A stretch of 64,000 nt of DNA, taken from NCBI GenBank assembly GCA_963715485.1, contig OY970244.1, forward strand, positions 2,604,001 to 2,668,000, read 5' to 3'. Below, one piece after another: positions 47,824 through 56,592 of this stretch (the stretch's first letter is position 1; each line of letters opens with the position of its first letter). This DNA comes from SG8-30 sp963715485. Lineage in GTDB: Bacteria; Pseudomonadota; Gammaproteobacteria; Steroidobacterales; Steroidobacteraceae. Under the pieces are notes generated by a model that had not been told where the DNA came from, did not search any database, and saw nothing but the letters and a program-made list of their open reading frames with translations. The translations under genes and the position numbers were made by a program.

Positions 47824-49005
47824 ATGACACAGGATTCGATTGTCATCCTGTCGGCCAGGCGGACGCCGGTCGGCAGCTTCCAGGGCGCGTTCGCCAGCGT
47901 CAAGGCGACGGAACTCGGAACTGCCGCGATCCGCGGTGCGGTTGAGTCCAGCGGGCTCGCACCTGCCGATATCCAGGAAGTCATCATGGGCTGCGTGCTG
48001 CCCGCGGGTCTCGGCCAGGGCCCGGCCCGGCAAGCCGCGCTCGGCGCGGGAATTCCGGACACGGTGCCTGCCACGACGGTCAACAAGCTGTGCGGTTCGG
48101 CGATGAAGGCCATCATGATGGCCGCAGACAGCCTGCGCACCGGCGACATCGACATTGCCCTAGCCGGCGGCCTGGAGTCCATGACCAACGCCCCCTACCT
48201 GCTGCTGAAGGCGCGCGGAGGCTATCGCATGGGCCACGGCGAGATCTACGACCACATGTTCTATGACGGCCTGCAAAGCGCCTACGACGGCAAGGCGATG
48301 GGCTGCTTTGCCGACGCCACGTCTGCCAAGTATGGCTTCACCCGCGAAATGCAGGACGCGTTCGCCACCGAGTCGGTACAGCGTTCGCTGCGCGCCATCG
48401 AGTCCGGAGCTTTCGCCGCCGAGCTCGTTCCCGTCACGGTCAAGTCGCGCAAGGGCGAAGTGATCGTCGACAAGGACGAGACACCGTTCGCATGCGACAT
48501 CAAGAAGATCCCGACCATGCGCCCGGCCTTCACCAAGGACGGCACCGTTACGGCGGCCAGTTCCTCGTCCATTTCTGATGGCGCGTCAGCAGTCGTGTTG
48601 ATGCGCGAGTCGGCGGCCAAGGCCAGGGGGCTGAAGCCGATCGCCCGCCTGATCGCCTATGCGAGTAACTCGCACGCGCCAGAATGGTTCACGACGGCGC
48701 CTGTTGGCGCGATCAAGAAGGTGCTGGCAAAAACCGGCTGGAAAGCCGGGGACGTCGACCTTTACGAGATCAACGAGGCATTCGCCGCAGTGACCATGGC
48801 TGCAATGCACGACTGCGGACTCGATCACGCCAAGGTGAACGTCAACGGTGGCGCCTGTGCGCTTGGCCATCCGATAGGCGCGACCGGCGCCCGCATCACC
48901 ACCACCCTGATCCACGCCCTCGCCGCGCGCGGTCTGAAGCGCGGTGTTGCCGCGCTGTGTATCGGTGGTGGCGAGGCCACGGCGGTGGCCATCGAGATGA
49001 TGTGA
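47824..49005 (+). CDS. Acetyl-CoA C-acyltransferase (thiolase)
   Basis: A 393-residue biosynthetic-type thiolase. The acyl-accepting Cys90 is in NKLCGSAMKA, His349 in CALGHPIGATGA, and Cys379 in LCIGGGEATA. It condenses two acetyl-CoA or cleaves acetoacetyl-CoA, the last step when leucine carbon leaves as acetoacetate; a longer-chain substrate is also possible. It stands between the tetR gene and the liu genes with its own promoter. Its stop is 9 bp before a perfect inverted repeat. Confidence 0.92.
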   Translation: MTQDSIVILSARRTPVGSFQGAFASVKATELGTAAIRGAVESSGLAPADIQEVIMGCVLPAGLGQGPARQAALGAGIPDTVPATTVNKLCGSAMKAIMMAADSLRTGDIDIALAGGLESMTNAPYLLLKARGGYRMGHGEIYDHMFYDGLQSAYDGKAMGCFADATSAKYGFTREMQDAFATESVQRSLRAIESGAFAAELVPVTVKSRKGEVIVDKDETPFACDIKKIPTMRPAFTKDGTVTAASSSSISDGASAVVLMRESAAKARGLKPIARLIAYASNSHAPEWFTTAPVGAIKKVLAKTGWKAGDVDLYEINEAFAAVTMAAMHDCGLDHAKVNVNGGACALGHPIGATGARITTTLIHALAARGLKRGVAALCIGGGEATAVAIEMM

Positions 49006-49014
49006 ACGACCTGG

Positions 49015-49108
49015 GAAAACCGGGGACAGTTTACTTAATTCGATACCGCTGGTACGGCTCCGCCCCGAGTCGTCAGCGAACGAATTAAGTAAACTGTCCC
49101 CGGTTTTC
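49015..49108. repeat. 28-bp perfect inverted repeat (REP/MITE-like element)
   Basis: The arms 49015-49042 and 49081-49108 are exact reverse complements, around a 38-base spacer. Each contains GGGGACAGTTTACTTAATTC, a sequence type I associate with repeats near IS200-like REP-associated transposases; that link is from memory. The right arm forms the last codons and TAA stop of the gntR gene. Confidence 0.7.
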
Positions 49109-49840
49109 GCCACTTGCCGTTCTGCCGACAGTCGTCTCGAGTGGCAAGCCCGCCTGCTCATAGCCGCGACGGAAGTCCTCGATGTGACGGCGCATCCAGG
49201 ATGCCGCCGCTTCATCGTCCTGGCACTCGATGGCCTTGATCAGCGCCCGCTGCGCCGACGCGATGCGCCGGCGCGCCTGTGGCAAGCGGTCGATGATGAT
49301 CGCCAGGCTCGGCTCGACCAGCTGAACCAGTGGCTCGTTCGCCATTACGAACACCGGGTTGCCCGACGCCGCGCCGACGGCGCGGAAAAATTCTCCCACC
49401 AGCGCCACGGCAGCGCGCGCTGGACGGCGCTCGTAACCGAAATCCTCCACGATCCGCCGGATCGTCTCCAGCTGCGCCGGTTGTCGGCGCCGGGCCGCTG
49501 CGGCCGCGATATCAGGCTCGAGTGACAGCAGCGCCTCCCACACGTCGGCGAAACGCGCGTCGTGCAGCGTCAGCGCCTCGCGCAGACCGCCGCCGACCGC
49601 CTCCACCGTCGGTCGCGTCACGAACAGCTTCTTGCCTCCCGAGCGGCGGACTATGAGTCCCGCCGACTGCAGGTTCCTGAGCGCCTCGCGAACGGTCGAC
49701 CGGTTGACCCCGAACTGCCTCGCCAGCTCGGTTTCCGTTGGCAGCGCTTCGCCGTCCTTGAGGCGTCGCTCGAGGATGCGGGCACGGATGGCCTCGGACA
49801 GGCGCAGGTAGGCTGGGTTGTGCCCCAGGGGCTCGAACAT
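49085..49840 (-). CDS. GntR family regulator, FadR subfamily
   Basis: A 251-residue regulator from ATG 49840 (a GTG lies one codon earlier). Winged helix-turn-helix at residues 15-75 (ILERRLKDGEALPTETELAR; QFGVNRSTVREALRNLQSAG), then an FCD effector domain (about 90-230). The C-terminus GENRGQFT is translated from the inserted inverted repeat, so the native tail has been replaced. It is divergent from the isovaleryl-CoA dehydrogenase gene, whose promoter holds a FadR-type palindrome, and probably represses the liu genes. Confidence 0.9.
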   Translation of the reverse strand: MFEPLGHNPAYLRLSEAIRARILERRLKDGEALPTETELARQFGVNRSTVREALRNLQSAGLIVRRSGGKKLFVTRPTVEAVGGGLREALTLHDARFADVWEALLSLEPDIAAAAARRRQPAQLETIRRIVEDFGYERRPARAAVALVGEFFRAVGAASGNPVFVMANEPLVQLVEPSLAIIIDRLPQARRRIASAQRALIKAIECQDDEAAASWMRRHIEDFRRGYEQAGLPLETTVGRTASGENRGQFT

Positions 49841-49860
49841 CACATTTCCGCCCTCTCGGC

Positions 49861-49890
49861 TTGATTGTCTGATTGTCCGACAATTATGAT
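49861..49890 (+). promoter_or_regulatory. liu promoter with FadR-type operator
   Basis: TTGATT (49861-49866) and TATGAT (49885-49890) are spaced 18 bp. Between them lies ATTGTC-C-GACAAT (49872-49884), a perfect palindrome with the TTGTCnGACAA-like core seen for FadR/LldR-type GntR regulators. It also sits upstream of the gntR gene, so it could serve both directions. Confidence 0.6.
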
Positions 49891-49927
49891 ACGAGTTGCA
49901 AGCCGGACTTCTGCGGGGGGCTCCTTC

Positions 49928-51091
49928 ATGTTTGACCTGGAATTCAGTTTCGAACTGGGCGAACGGACCGAAGAGTTGCGGGAAGCCGTGCGCCAGTTCG
50001 CCGAGCGGCGGATCGCGCCACGTGCCCGCGAGATCGACCGCAGCAACCAGTTCCCGCGTGAGCTATGGCCGGAGCTTGGCGAAATGGGCCTGCTCGGCAT
50101 CACGGTCGAGGAGGAATTCGGGGGCCTCGGCTACGGCTACCTGGAGCACGTCGTTGCCATGGAGGAAATCAGTCGCGCATCCGCGTCCGTGGGCCTGTCC
50201 TACGGCGCCCACTCCAACCTTTGCGTCAACCAGATCCGCCGCTGGGGCACGGACGAACAGAAGCGCCGCTACCTGCCGGCACTGGTCTCCGGCGAACACC
50301 TCGGTGCGCTGGCCATGAGCGAGGCCGGGTCGGGCTCCGACGTCATCTCCATGCGCACGCGCGCCGAACCCAGCGGCGATGGCTACCTGCTGAATGGCAG
50401 CAAGATGTGGATCACCAACGGCGCCGAGGCCGAGACGCTGGTCGTGTACGCGTCGCTGGAGCCCGGCAGCGGCCCCAAGTCGGTGACGGCATTCATCGTC
50501 GAGAAAGGCATGCCCGGGTTCTCGACCGCACAGAAGCTCGACAAGCTCGGCATGCGTGGCTCCGACACTTGCGAGCTGAACTTCAACGACTGCCTGGTTC
50601 CGGCCGATAATGTGCTCGGTGACGTCGGCGGCGGAGCCGGCGTGCTGATGAGCGGACTGGACTACGAACGAGTCGTGCTGTCCGGCGGTCCGCTCGGCAT
50701 CATGCGTGCCGCGCTGGACCTCGTCGTTCCCTACCTGCGTGATCGCAAGCAGTTTGGCCAGCCGATTGGCGACTTCCAGCTGATGCAGGCCAAGCTCGCG
50801 GACCTCTATACGTCCTTCAATTCCGCCCGCGCCTACTCCTACGCCGTGGCTCGCGCCTGCGACTCGGGCCGGACCACGCGCTTCGACGCCGCCGCCTGCC
50901 TGATGCTGGCGTCCGAAAGCGGTGTCCGCGCCGGAATCGAAGCCATCCAGGCACTCGGCGGCAACGGCTATATCAACGACTTTCCGGCGGGAAGGCTGCT
51001 GCGGGATGCCAAGCTCTATGACATCGGCGCTGGCACCAACGAAATCCGGCGCATGCTGATCGGCAGGGAACTGCTCCGCGCCGCAGGCTGA
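49928..51091 (+). CDS. liuA: Isovaleryl-CoA dehydrogenase
   Basis: A 387-residue FAD acyl-CoA dehydrogenase from ATG 49928, behind a G-rich ribosome site. MSEAGSGSDV and MWITNGAEAETLVVYA form the FAD/substrate region. The catalytic base is Glu247 in LDYERVVLSGG, the position specific to isovaleryl-CoA dehydrogenases. QALGGNGYINDFPAGRLLRD and GTNEIRRMLIGREL close the protein. It oxidises isovaleryl-CoA to 3-methylcrotonyl-CoA and gives electrons to ETF. First gene of the liu operon. Confidence 0.95.
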   Translation: MFDLEFSFELGERTEELREAVRQFAERRIAPRAREIDRSNQFPRELWPELGEMGLLGITVEEEFGGLGYGYLEHVVAMEEISRASASVGLSYGAHSNLCVNQIRRWGTDEQKRRYLPALVSGEHLGALAMSEAGSGSDVISMRTRAEPSGDGYLLNGSKMWITNGAEAETLVVYASLEPGSGPKSVTAFIVEKGMPGFSTAQKLDKLGMRGSDTCELNFNDCLVPADNVLGDVGGGAGVLMSGLDYERVVLSGGPLGIMRAALDLVVPYLRDRKQFGQPIGDFQLMQAKLADLYTSFNSARAYSYAVARACDSGRTTRFDAAACLMLASESGVRAGIEAIQALGGNGYINDFPAGRLLRDAKLYDIGAGTNEIRRMLIGRELLRAAG

Positions 51092-51112
51092 CAGGATATC
51101 AGGAGACCCGTT

Positions 51113-52723
51113 ATGTCCAGGCTTCACACCCGGGCCGACGTCCGCGCTGCCGAATTCCTCGAGAACGCGGCCCACATGTCCGGTCTCGTCGACGAACTGC
51201 GCTCGCGCCTGGCGAGCACCGCGCGCGGCGGTGACGACAAGGCACGCAACAAGCACACCGCCCGCGGCAAGCTGCTGCCACGCGATCGCATCGAGACGCT
51301 GCTCGACCCGGCGAGCCCCTTCCTCGAGGTCGCGCCGCTGGCCGCCGACGGCCTGTACGGCGGCGACGCGCCCTCGGCCGGCATCGTGACCGGAATCGGC
51401 CAGGTTGGCGGCCGGCCGGTGATGGTGGTGGCGAACGACGCAACCGTGAAAGGCGGGACCTACTTCCCGATGACCGTGCGCAAGCACCTCCGGGCGCAGG
51501 AGATCGCGCTGGAAAATCGTCTGCCCTGCGTCTACCTGGTCGATTCCGGCGGCGCCTTCCTGCCGATGCAGGACGAGGTCTTCCCGGATCGCGAGCACTT
51601 CGGGCGGATCTTCTACAACCAGGCCCGCATGTCGGCTCTCGGCATTCCGCAGGTCGCGGTGGTGATGGGTTCCTGCACCGCGGGGGGCGCCTACGTGCCA
51701 GCCATGTGCGACGAGAGCATCATCGTGCGCAACCAGGGAACCATCTTCCTCGGCGGCCCGCCGCTGGTAAAGGCGGCGACCGGTGAAGTCGTCGACGCCG
51801 AGTCGCTCGGCGGCGGCGACGTACACGCGCGCAGCTCCGGAGTCGTCGACCATCTGGCCGACAACGACGCACATGCACTCGAACTGGCGCGTAGCGCCGT
51901 GGCGGCGCTCGACCCGGATCCGGCGCCCTGGCTCGTGCAACGCCCCCCCGAGGAGCCCGCAATGGACCCACAGGGCCTGTACGGCGTTGTGCCAGGCGAC
52001 CTCAAGCAGCCCTACGACGTGCGCGAAGTAATCGGTCGGCTCGTCGATCGGTCCGAGTTCCACGAGTTCAAGGCACTGTACGGCAAAACGCTGGTCTGCG
52101 GCTTCGCCCGGCTGTGGGGCTATCCGGTCGCGATCGTCGCCAACAGCGGCATCCTGTTCTCGGAATCGGCGCTGAAGGGAGCACACTTCGTGCAGTTGGC
52201 CAGTCGGCGCCGCACGCCGCTCTTGTTCCTGCAGAACATCACAGGTTTCATGGTCGGCCGGCGCTACGAGAACGCCGGCATCGCGCGCGACGGGGCAAAG
52301 ATGGTCACTGCGGTCGCGTGCTCCACCGTGCCGAAGCTGACCGTGATCATCGGCGGCTCCTTCGGCGCCGGCAACTACGCCATGTGCGGACGCGCCTATG
52401 GCGGCCGTTTCCTGTGGAGCTGGCCCAATGCGCGCATCTCGGTCATGGGCGGCGAGCAGGCCGCAAACGTGCTGGCGACGGTCAGGCGCGATGGCGTGGA
52501 AGCCCGCGGCGGCAACTGGCCGGAGGCGGAACAGCAGGCATTTATCGAAGGTATTCGCGATCAGTATGAATCACAGGGGCATCCCTACTACGCGACGGCG
52601 CGGCTGTGGGACGACGGCGTAATCGATCCGCTCGATACACGACGGATACTGGCCCTGGCGCTGGCCACCGCCGCGCGCGGCCCGGCGCCGGAGCCAGAGC
52701 GTTACGGCATCTTCCGGATGTAG
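51113..52723 (+). CDS. liuB: Methylcrotonyl-CoA carboxylase, carboxyltransferase (beta) subunit
   Basis: A 536-residue carboxyltransferase. NKHTARGKLLPRDRIETLLD, YLVDSGGAFLPMQDEVFPDR, GSCTAGGAYVPAMCDE, FLQNITGFMVGRRYENAGI and GRFLWSWPNARISVMGGEQA are typical of methylcrotonyl- rather than propionyl-CoA carboxylases. It transfers the carboxyl from biotin to 3-methylcrotonyl-CoA. It lies 21 bp after the dehydrogenase and works with the alpha subunit two genes on. Confidence 0.95.
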   Translation: MSRLHTRADVRAAEFLENAAHMSGLVDELRSRLASTARGGDDKARNKHTARGKLLPRDRIETLLDPASPFLEVAPLAADGLYGGDAPSAGIVTGIGQVGGRPVMVVANDATVKGGTYFPMTVRKHLRAQEIALENRLPCVYLVDSGGAFLPMQDEVFPDREHFGRIFYNQARMSALGIPQVAVVMGSCTAGGAYVPAMCDESIIVRNQGTIFLGGPPLVKAATGEVVDAESLGGGDVHARSSGVVDHLADNDAHALELARSAVAALDPDPAPWLVQRPPEEPAMDPQGLYGVVPGDLKQPYDVREVIGRLVDRSEFHEFKALYGKTLVCGFARLWGYPVAIVANSGILFSESALKGAHFVQLASRRRTPLLFLQNITGFMVGRRYENAGIARDGAKMVTAVACSTVPKLTVIIGGSFGAGNYAMCGRAYGGRFLWSWPNARISVMGGEQAANVLATVRRDGVEARGGNWPEAEQQAFIEGIRDQYESQGHPYYATARLWDDGVIDPLDTRRILALALATAARGPAPEPERYGIFRM

Positions 52724-52740
52724 AAATGTCAGGTGCGGCC

Positions 52741-53544
52741 ATGAGTAATGACTCCCAGCTGGTTCGCGTAGAACATGACGATCGCGGTGTCGCGACCCTC
52801 GTCATGAACCGCCCCCAGAAGCACAACGCGCTGTCAGCGGCGCTCATCGACTCGCTGTCGGCGGCACTGGCTGCTGTCGCCGCCGACGAGCCAACGCGGC
52901 TGGTCGTCCTGGCCAGCGAGGGCGCTACCTTCTGCGCCGGCGCAGACATCGACGAAATGCGCCTTGCCGGCAAGGCGACGCCCGCGGACAACGAGCGTGA
53001 CGCGGCCAGGCTGGCGGACCTGCTCGCCCGGCTCGAGGGCCTGCCCAAACCGACGATTGCGCGCGTGCAGGGAAACGCTTTTGGCGGTGCACTTGGCCTG
53101 ATCGCCGCCTGCGACATCGCGGTCGCAGCGGAAATGGCCGTATTCGCGTTGACCGAAGTCCGCCTCGGTATCGTCCCGGCGATGATCTCTCCGTACATTG
53201 TACGGGCCATCGGGCTGCGTCAGGCGCAACGCTACTTCCTCACCGGCGAACGCATCTCCGCGGCAACAGCCGAGCGCATCGGCCTATTGCACGGGGTCGT
53301 GCCTGCCGAGCGACTCGATCTCACCATTTCCGGGATCACCTCCAACCTGCTACTCGGCGCGCCAGGCGCACAGGCCGAAGCCAAACTACTGCTACGCCGC
53401 ATCGCCGGTCGAACCGACGCCGCCGACGCGGAACTCCGGGCGGATACGGCCCGCTGGATCGCGCGCCTGCGCTCCGCGGACGAGGGCCGCGAGGGGCTGG
53501 CGGCGTTCCTCGACAGGCGCGCACCATCCTGGAGGAAGACCTGA
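52741..53544 (+). CDS. liuC: Methylglutaconyl-CoA hydratase (enoyl-CoA hydratase family)
   Basis: A 267-residue crotonase from ATG 52741, with AGGTG 6 bp upstream; ATG 52726 is an alternative. The CoA-binding FCAGADIDEMR segment and the oxyanion hole GNAFGGALGLIAACDIAVA are conserved, as is EVRLGIVPAMISPYIVRAIG. Placement between the two carboxylase subunits points to hydration of 3-methylglutaconyl-CoA to HMG-CoA. HMG-CoA lyase, the next enzyme, is not in the window. Confidence 0.92.
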   Translation: MSNDSQLVRVEHDDRGVATLVMNRPQKHNALSAALIDSLSAALAAVAADEPTRLVVLASEGATFCAGADIDEMRLAGKATPADNERDAARLADLLARLEGLPKPTIARVQGNAFGGALGLIAACDIAVAAEMAVFALTEVRLGIVPAMISPYIVRAIGLRQAQRYFLTGERISAATAERIGLLHGVVPAERLDLTISGITSNLLLGAPGAQAEAKLLLRRIAGRTDAADAELRADTARWIARLRSADEGREGLAAFLDRRAPSWRKT

Positions 53545-53545
53545 C

Positions 53546-55525
53546 ATGTTCCGGCGCATCCTGATCGCGAACCGCGGCGAGATCGCCTGCCGTGTCATCG
53601 CCACCTGCAAACGACTGGGTATACACACGATCGCTGTCTTTTCCGAGACCGACCGGCACGCACGCCACGTCCGCCTCGCCGACGAGGCTCATCTCATTGG
53701 CCCGGCCCCGGCGAGCAAGTCTTATCTGGACATAGCGAAGATCATCGAGGTAGCGCAGGTAAGCGGGGCCGAGGCGGTCCATCCCGGCTACGGTTTCCTG
53801 TCCGAGAACCGTGAATTCGCCGGGGCCTGCGCCAAGGCAGGCATCGAGTTCATCGGGCCGACGCCGGACACGATCCGGCGCATGGGCCTCAAGCACGAGG
53901 CAAAGTTGCTGGCGGAGGCCGCCGGCGTGCCGGTCGTTCCCGGCTATCACGGCGACGACACGACACCGGCGACACTCGCGCGCGAGGCCCAACGCATCGG
54001 CTTTCCACTGCTGGTCAAGGCGGTAGCGGGAGGCGGCGGCAAGGGCATGCGTGTCGTTCGTTCGATCGCAGAACTGGCCGATGCAGTCGCGGCGGCTGGC
54101 CGCGAGGCTGCCACTTCATTTCGCGACAGCCGCATCCTGCTGGAGCGCTACGTCGATCGCCCACGTCACATCGAAGTCCAGGTATTTGGCGACAGCCACG
54201 GATCCTGCGTACACCTGTTCGAGCGCGAGTGCTCGATCCAGCGGCGCTACCAGAAGATCATCGAGGAGTCGCCGTCGCCTTTCGTCACGCCCGAACTGCG
54301 TGAACGCATGACTGCCGCCGCTGTCCGCGTTGCCGCCTCGGTTGGCTACGTCAATGCGGGCACTGTTGAATTCATCGTCGGTCCCGATCGGGACTTCTAT
54401 TTCCTGGAGATGAACACGCGGCTGCAGGTCGAGCATCCGGTGACCGAGGCAGTGACCGGCCTCGATCTGGTGGAGTGGCAGCTGGCCGTCGCCGCCGGCC
54501 AGCCGTTGCCGCGGCGACAGGAGCAGCTTGCCCAATCCGGTCACGCCATCGAGGCGCGAATCTACAGCGAGGATCCCCGGCGTGGCTTCCTGCCGGCGGT
54601 CGGCCTCGTCGAGCGATTCGCCTTCCCGCCCGAGGACGGCAGCTGGCGCGTCGATCGTGGTATCGACGACGGCGACGTTGTCGAAGTGCACTACGACCCG
54701 ATGATCGCCAAGGCGATTGCCGTGGACGCCAACCGGATCGGCGCAATCGGGCGGATGCGGCGGTCGCTGGCGCGAACTGCCGTATTCGGGCCCGCCACCA
54801 ATCTCGCGCTATTGCGTCGCATCGTTTCCCACCCGGATTTTGCCGCAGGCGCTATGGACACCGGCTACCTCGACCGGCACATCGAAGACCTCCTCAGGCC
54901 CGCCGGACCGCCGGGCAAAGCTGCGCTACTCGCGAGCGCACGCTACGCGCTGGAATCGATGGCCGCCACGTCGCGCAGCGTCCATCCTGCAGGGTCGCCG
55001 TGGACTGGCGCCGACGGCTGGCGGACGGGCGGACTTGGCGGAAGCACAATCGGCCTGGCCACGCCCGATTTCCTGCGCATCCGGGCGCGCCGGCAAGGCG
55101 ACAGGATCGATGTCACCGGCGATGGACTCGAGGCCGGCGCAGTTGTCATGACTGGCGAGCACGATGCGGTGACGGTGTCCGGTCCGACGGTGAACGCCGA
55201 GCTGACGGTCGTCGGTTTTGGCCGCCGGCTGGTCGTGACCGACGAGCTGACTCATGAGATCGAGCTGGTTCACCCCTGGCCCTTCGAAACCGGACCGGAC
55301 GAAGCCGACACGCATCCCGCATCTCCACTCCCGGGCAGGGTCGTCGCGTTGCACGTGTCCACGGGCCAGGATGTGGCGGCGGGCGACGCGCTCGCCGTGG
55401 TCGAAGGCATGAAGATGCAGCACACCATCCGTGCCGCCCGCGCCGGTCGGGTCGATCGCCTCCGCGTCGCGGAGGGCGACCTGGTGGATGCCGACGCCGT
55501 CTTGTTCGAGATTACCCCCCGCTGA
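53546..55525 (+). CDS. liuD: Methylcrotonyl-CoA carboxylase, biotin carboxylase/carrier (alpha) subunit
   Basis: A 659-residue protein from ATG 53546, one base after the liuC stop, with GGAGGAAG as ribosome site. Biotin carboxylase domain: FRRILIANRGEIACRVI, AVAGGGGKGMRVV, FLEMNTRLQVEHPVTEAVTG, EARIYSEDP. A linker domain follows, then the biotinyl domain with the EGMKMQ motif (biotin on Lys623). It carboxylates biotin with ATP and bicarbonate for the beta subunit. Confidence 0.95.
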   Translation: MFRRILIANRGEIACRVIATCKRLGIHTIAVFSETDRHARHVRLADEAHLIGPAPASKSYLDIAKIIEVAQVSGAEAVHPGYGFLSENREFAGACAKAGIEFIGPTPDTIRRMGLKHEAKLLAEAAGVPVVPGYHGDDTTPATLAREAQRIGFPLLVKAVAGGGGKGMRVVRSIAELADAVAAAGREAATSFRDSRILLERYVDRPRHIEVQVFGDSHGSCVHLFERECSIQRRYQKIIEESPSPFVTPELRERMTAAAVRVAASVGYVNAGTVEFIVGPDRDFYFLEMNTRLQVEHPVTEAVTGLDLVEWQLAVAAGQPLPRRQEQLAQSGHAIEARIYSEDPRRGFLPAVGLVERFAFPPEDGSWRVDRGIDDGDVVEVHYDPMIAKAIAVDANRIGAIGRMRRSLARTAVFGPATNLALLRRIVSHPDFAAGAMDTGYLDRHIEDLLRPAGPPGKAALLASARYALESMAATSRSVHPAGSPWTGADGWRTGGLGGSTIGLATPDFLRIRARRQGDRIDVTGDGLEAGAVVMTGEHDAVTVSGPTVNAELTVVGFGRRLVVTDELTHEIELVHPWPFETGPDEADTHPASPLPGRVVALHVSTGQDVAAGDALAVVEGMKMQHTIRAARAGRVDRLRVAEGDLVDADAVLFEITPR

Positions 55526-55538
55526 GGCACTGCCCGTT

Positions 55539-55554
55539 GCTGGTAGAAACCAGC
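55539..55554 (+). terminator. Small hairpin after liuD
   Basis: GCTGGT-AGAA-ACCAGC, 14 bp after the liuD stop, with no T run. The following 279-bp gap (55526-55804) also holds A+T-rich DNA around 55630-55690 and no gene, so a new promoter may start here. Confidence 0.3.
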
Positions 55555-55804
55555 GTGACTTGAGGTGCGGGCCACGCCGGCCCGATCCGCTGCACCGGGA
55601 GCTGTTTTCGGCGGCCCGTTTCTCCCTAATTGTGTTGCAGCGCAATACGCGCTAACGTGCCGCCGTTATTGGCTTGTTGGCATATTTTTTTGCAGCCGCA
55701 ACAGCCACGGGGCCCGCGAAACGACCGGTAATGCTCCGAGCCCTGCGTCCGGGGCTGGCCAGTTTCGCGGCTGGGATGAAACGTCAGAACAAGGGGCTCA
55801 ACGA

Positions 55805-56566
55805 ATGCTCATCAAGGACAAGGTAATAGCGATCACTGGCGGCGGTCGCGGACTCGGGCGCGCAATGGCCCTCGCGTTCGCCGGCAAGGGCGGGCACGTC
55901 GCGCTGCTGGACCTCAACCAGGAGGACCTCGACGAGACCCGCGCGCTATTGGCCGACAAGGGGATCCGCGCCTCCGGGTACATCACCAACGTGGCGCAGG
56001 AAGCTGACGTCATTCGCTCGCTGGACGCCGTAGTGCGCGATTTTGGCCGCCTCGACGTGATGATCAACAACGCCGGCATCACCAGGGACGGTCTGCTGGT
56101 CAAGGCGAAGGACGGCCAGGTGGTCTCGAAGATGAGCATGGAACAATGGAACGCCGTCATCGCGGTCGACCTGACCGGCGTGTTTCTGGGAGGGCGTGAG
56201 GCAGCCGAGCGCATGATCAAGCTTGGTAACGGCGGCGTTATCATCAACATCACGTCAATCTCGCGCGATGGCAACATGGGGCAGACCAACTACTCCGCGG
56301 CCAAGGCCGGCGTTGCCGCCATGACCGTGGTCTGGTCGAAGGAGTTGGCGCGCCATGGCATCCGCACCGGCGCCATCGCGCCGGGATTCTGCGCTACCGA
56401 AATCCTCACTTCGATGAAGCCCGAGGTGCTGGAAAAGGTGACGGCGCCGGTGCCGCTCAAGCGCCTGGGTCAACCCGAGGAAGTTGCCCATACCGCGATC
56501 TACATTGCGGAAAATGACTTTTTCAGCGGACGCGTCGTCGACATCGATGGCGGGCTGCGCCTGTAG
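55805..56566 (+). CDS. Short-chain dehydrogenase/reductase (FabG-like)
   Basis: A 253-residue SDR from ATG 55805 (MLIKDKVIAITGGGRGLGRA). Cofactor loop GGGRGLGR, NNAG at NNAGITRDG, and the Ser-Tyr-Lys set in ITSISRDGNMGQTNYSAAK. The tail SGRVVDIDGGLRL is FabG-like. DLNQ after the second strand suggests NAD preference. Probably a 3-hydroxyacyl-CoA dehydrogenase or 3-oxoacyl reductase serving the neighbouring acyl-CoA pathways; the exact substrate is unknown. It lies 279 bp after liuD. Confidence 0.9.
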   Translation: MLIKDKVIAITGGGRGLGRAMALAFAGKGGHVALLDLNQEDLDETRALLADKGIRASGYITNVAQEADVIRSLDAVVRDFGRLDVMINNAGITRDGLLVKAKDGQVVSKMSMEQWNAVIAVDLTGVFLGGREAAERMIKLGNGGVIINITSISRDGNMGQTNYSAAKAGVAAMTVVWSKELARHGIRTGAIAPGFCATEILTSMKPEVLEKVTAPVPLKRLGQPEEVAHTAIYIAENDFFSGRVVDIDGGLRL

Positions 56567-56592
56567 AAGCTGGTAACGAAAGGGAGACGCTG

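Noticed and set aside
50063..52186. A 707-codon open frame on the minus strand
   Set aside because: Antisense to liuA and liuB, which have unambiguous family motifs. Long antisense frames are expected in GC-rich DNA, and the translation has no recognisable domain.
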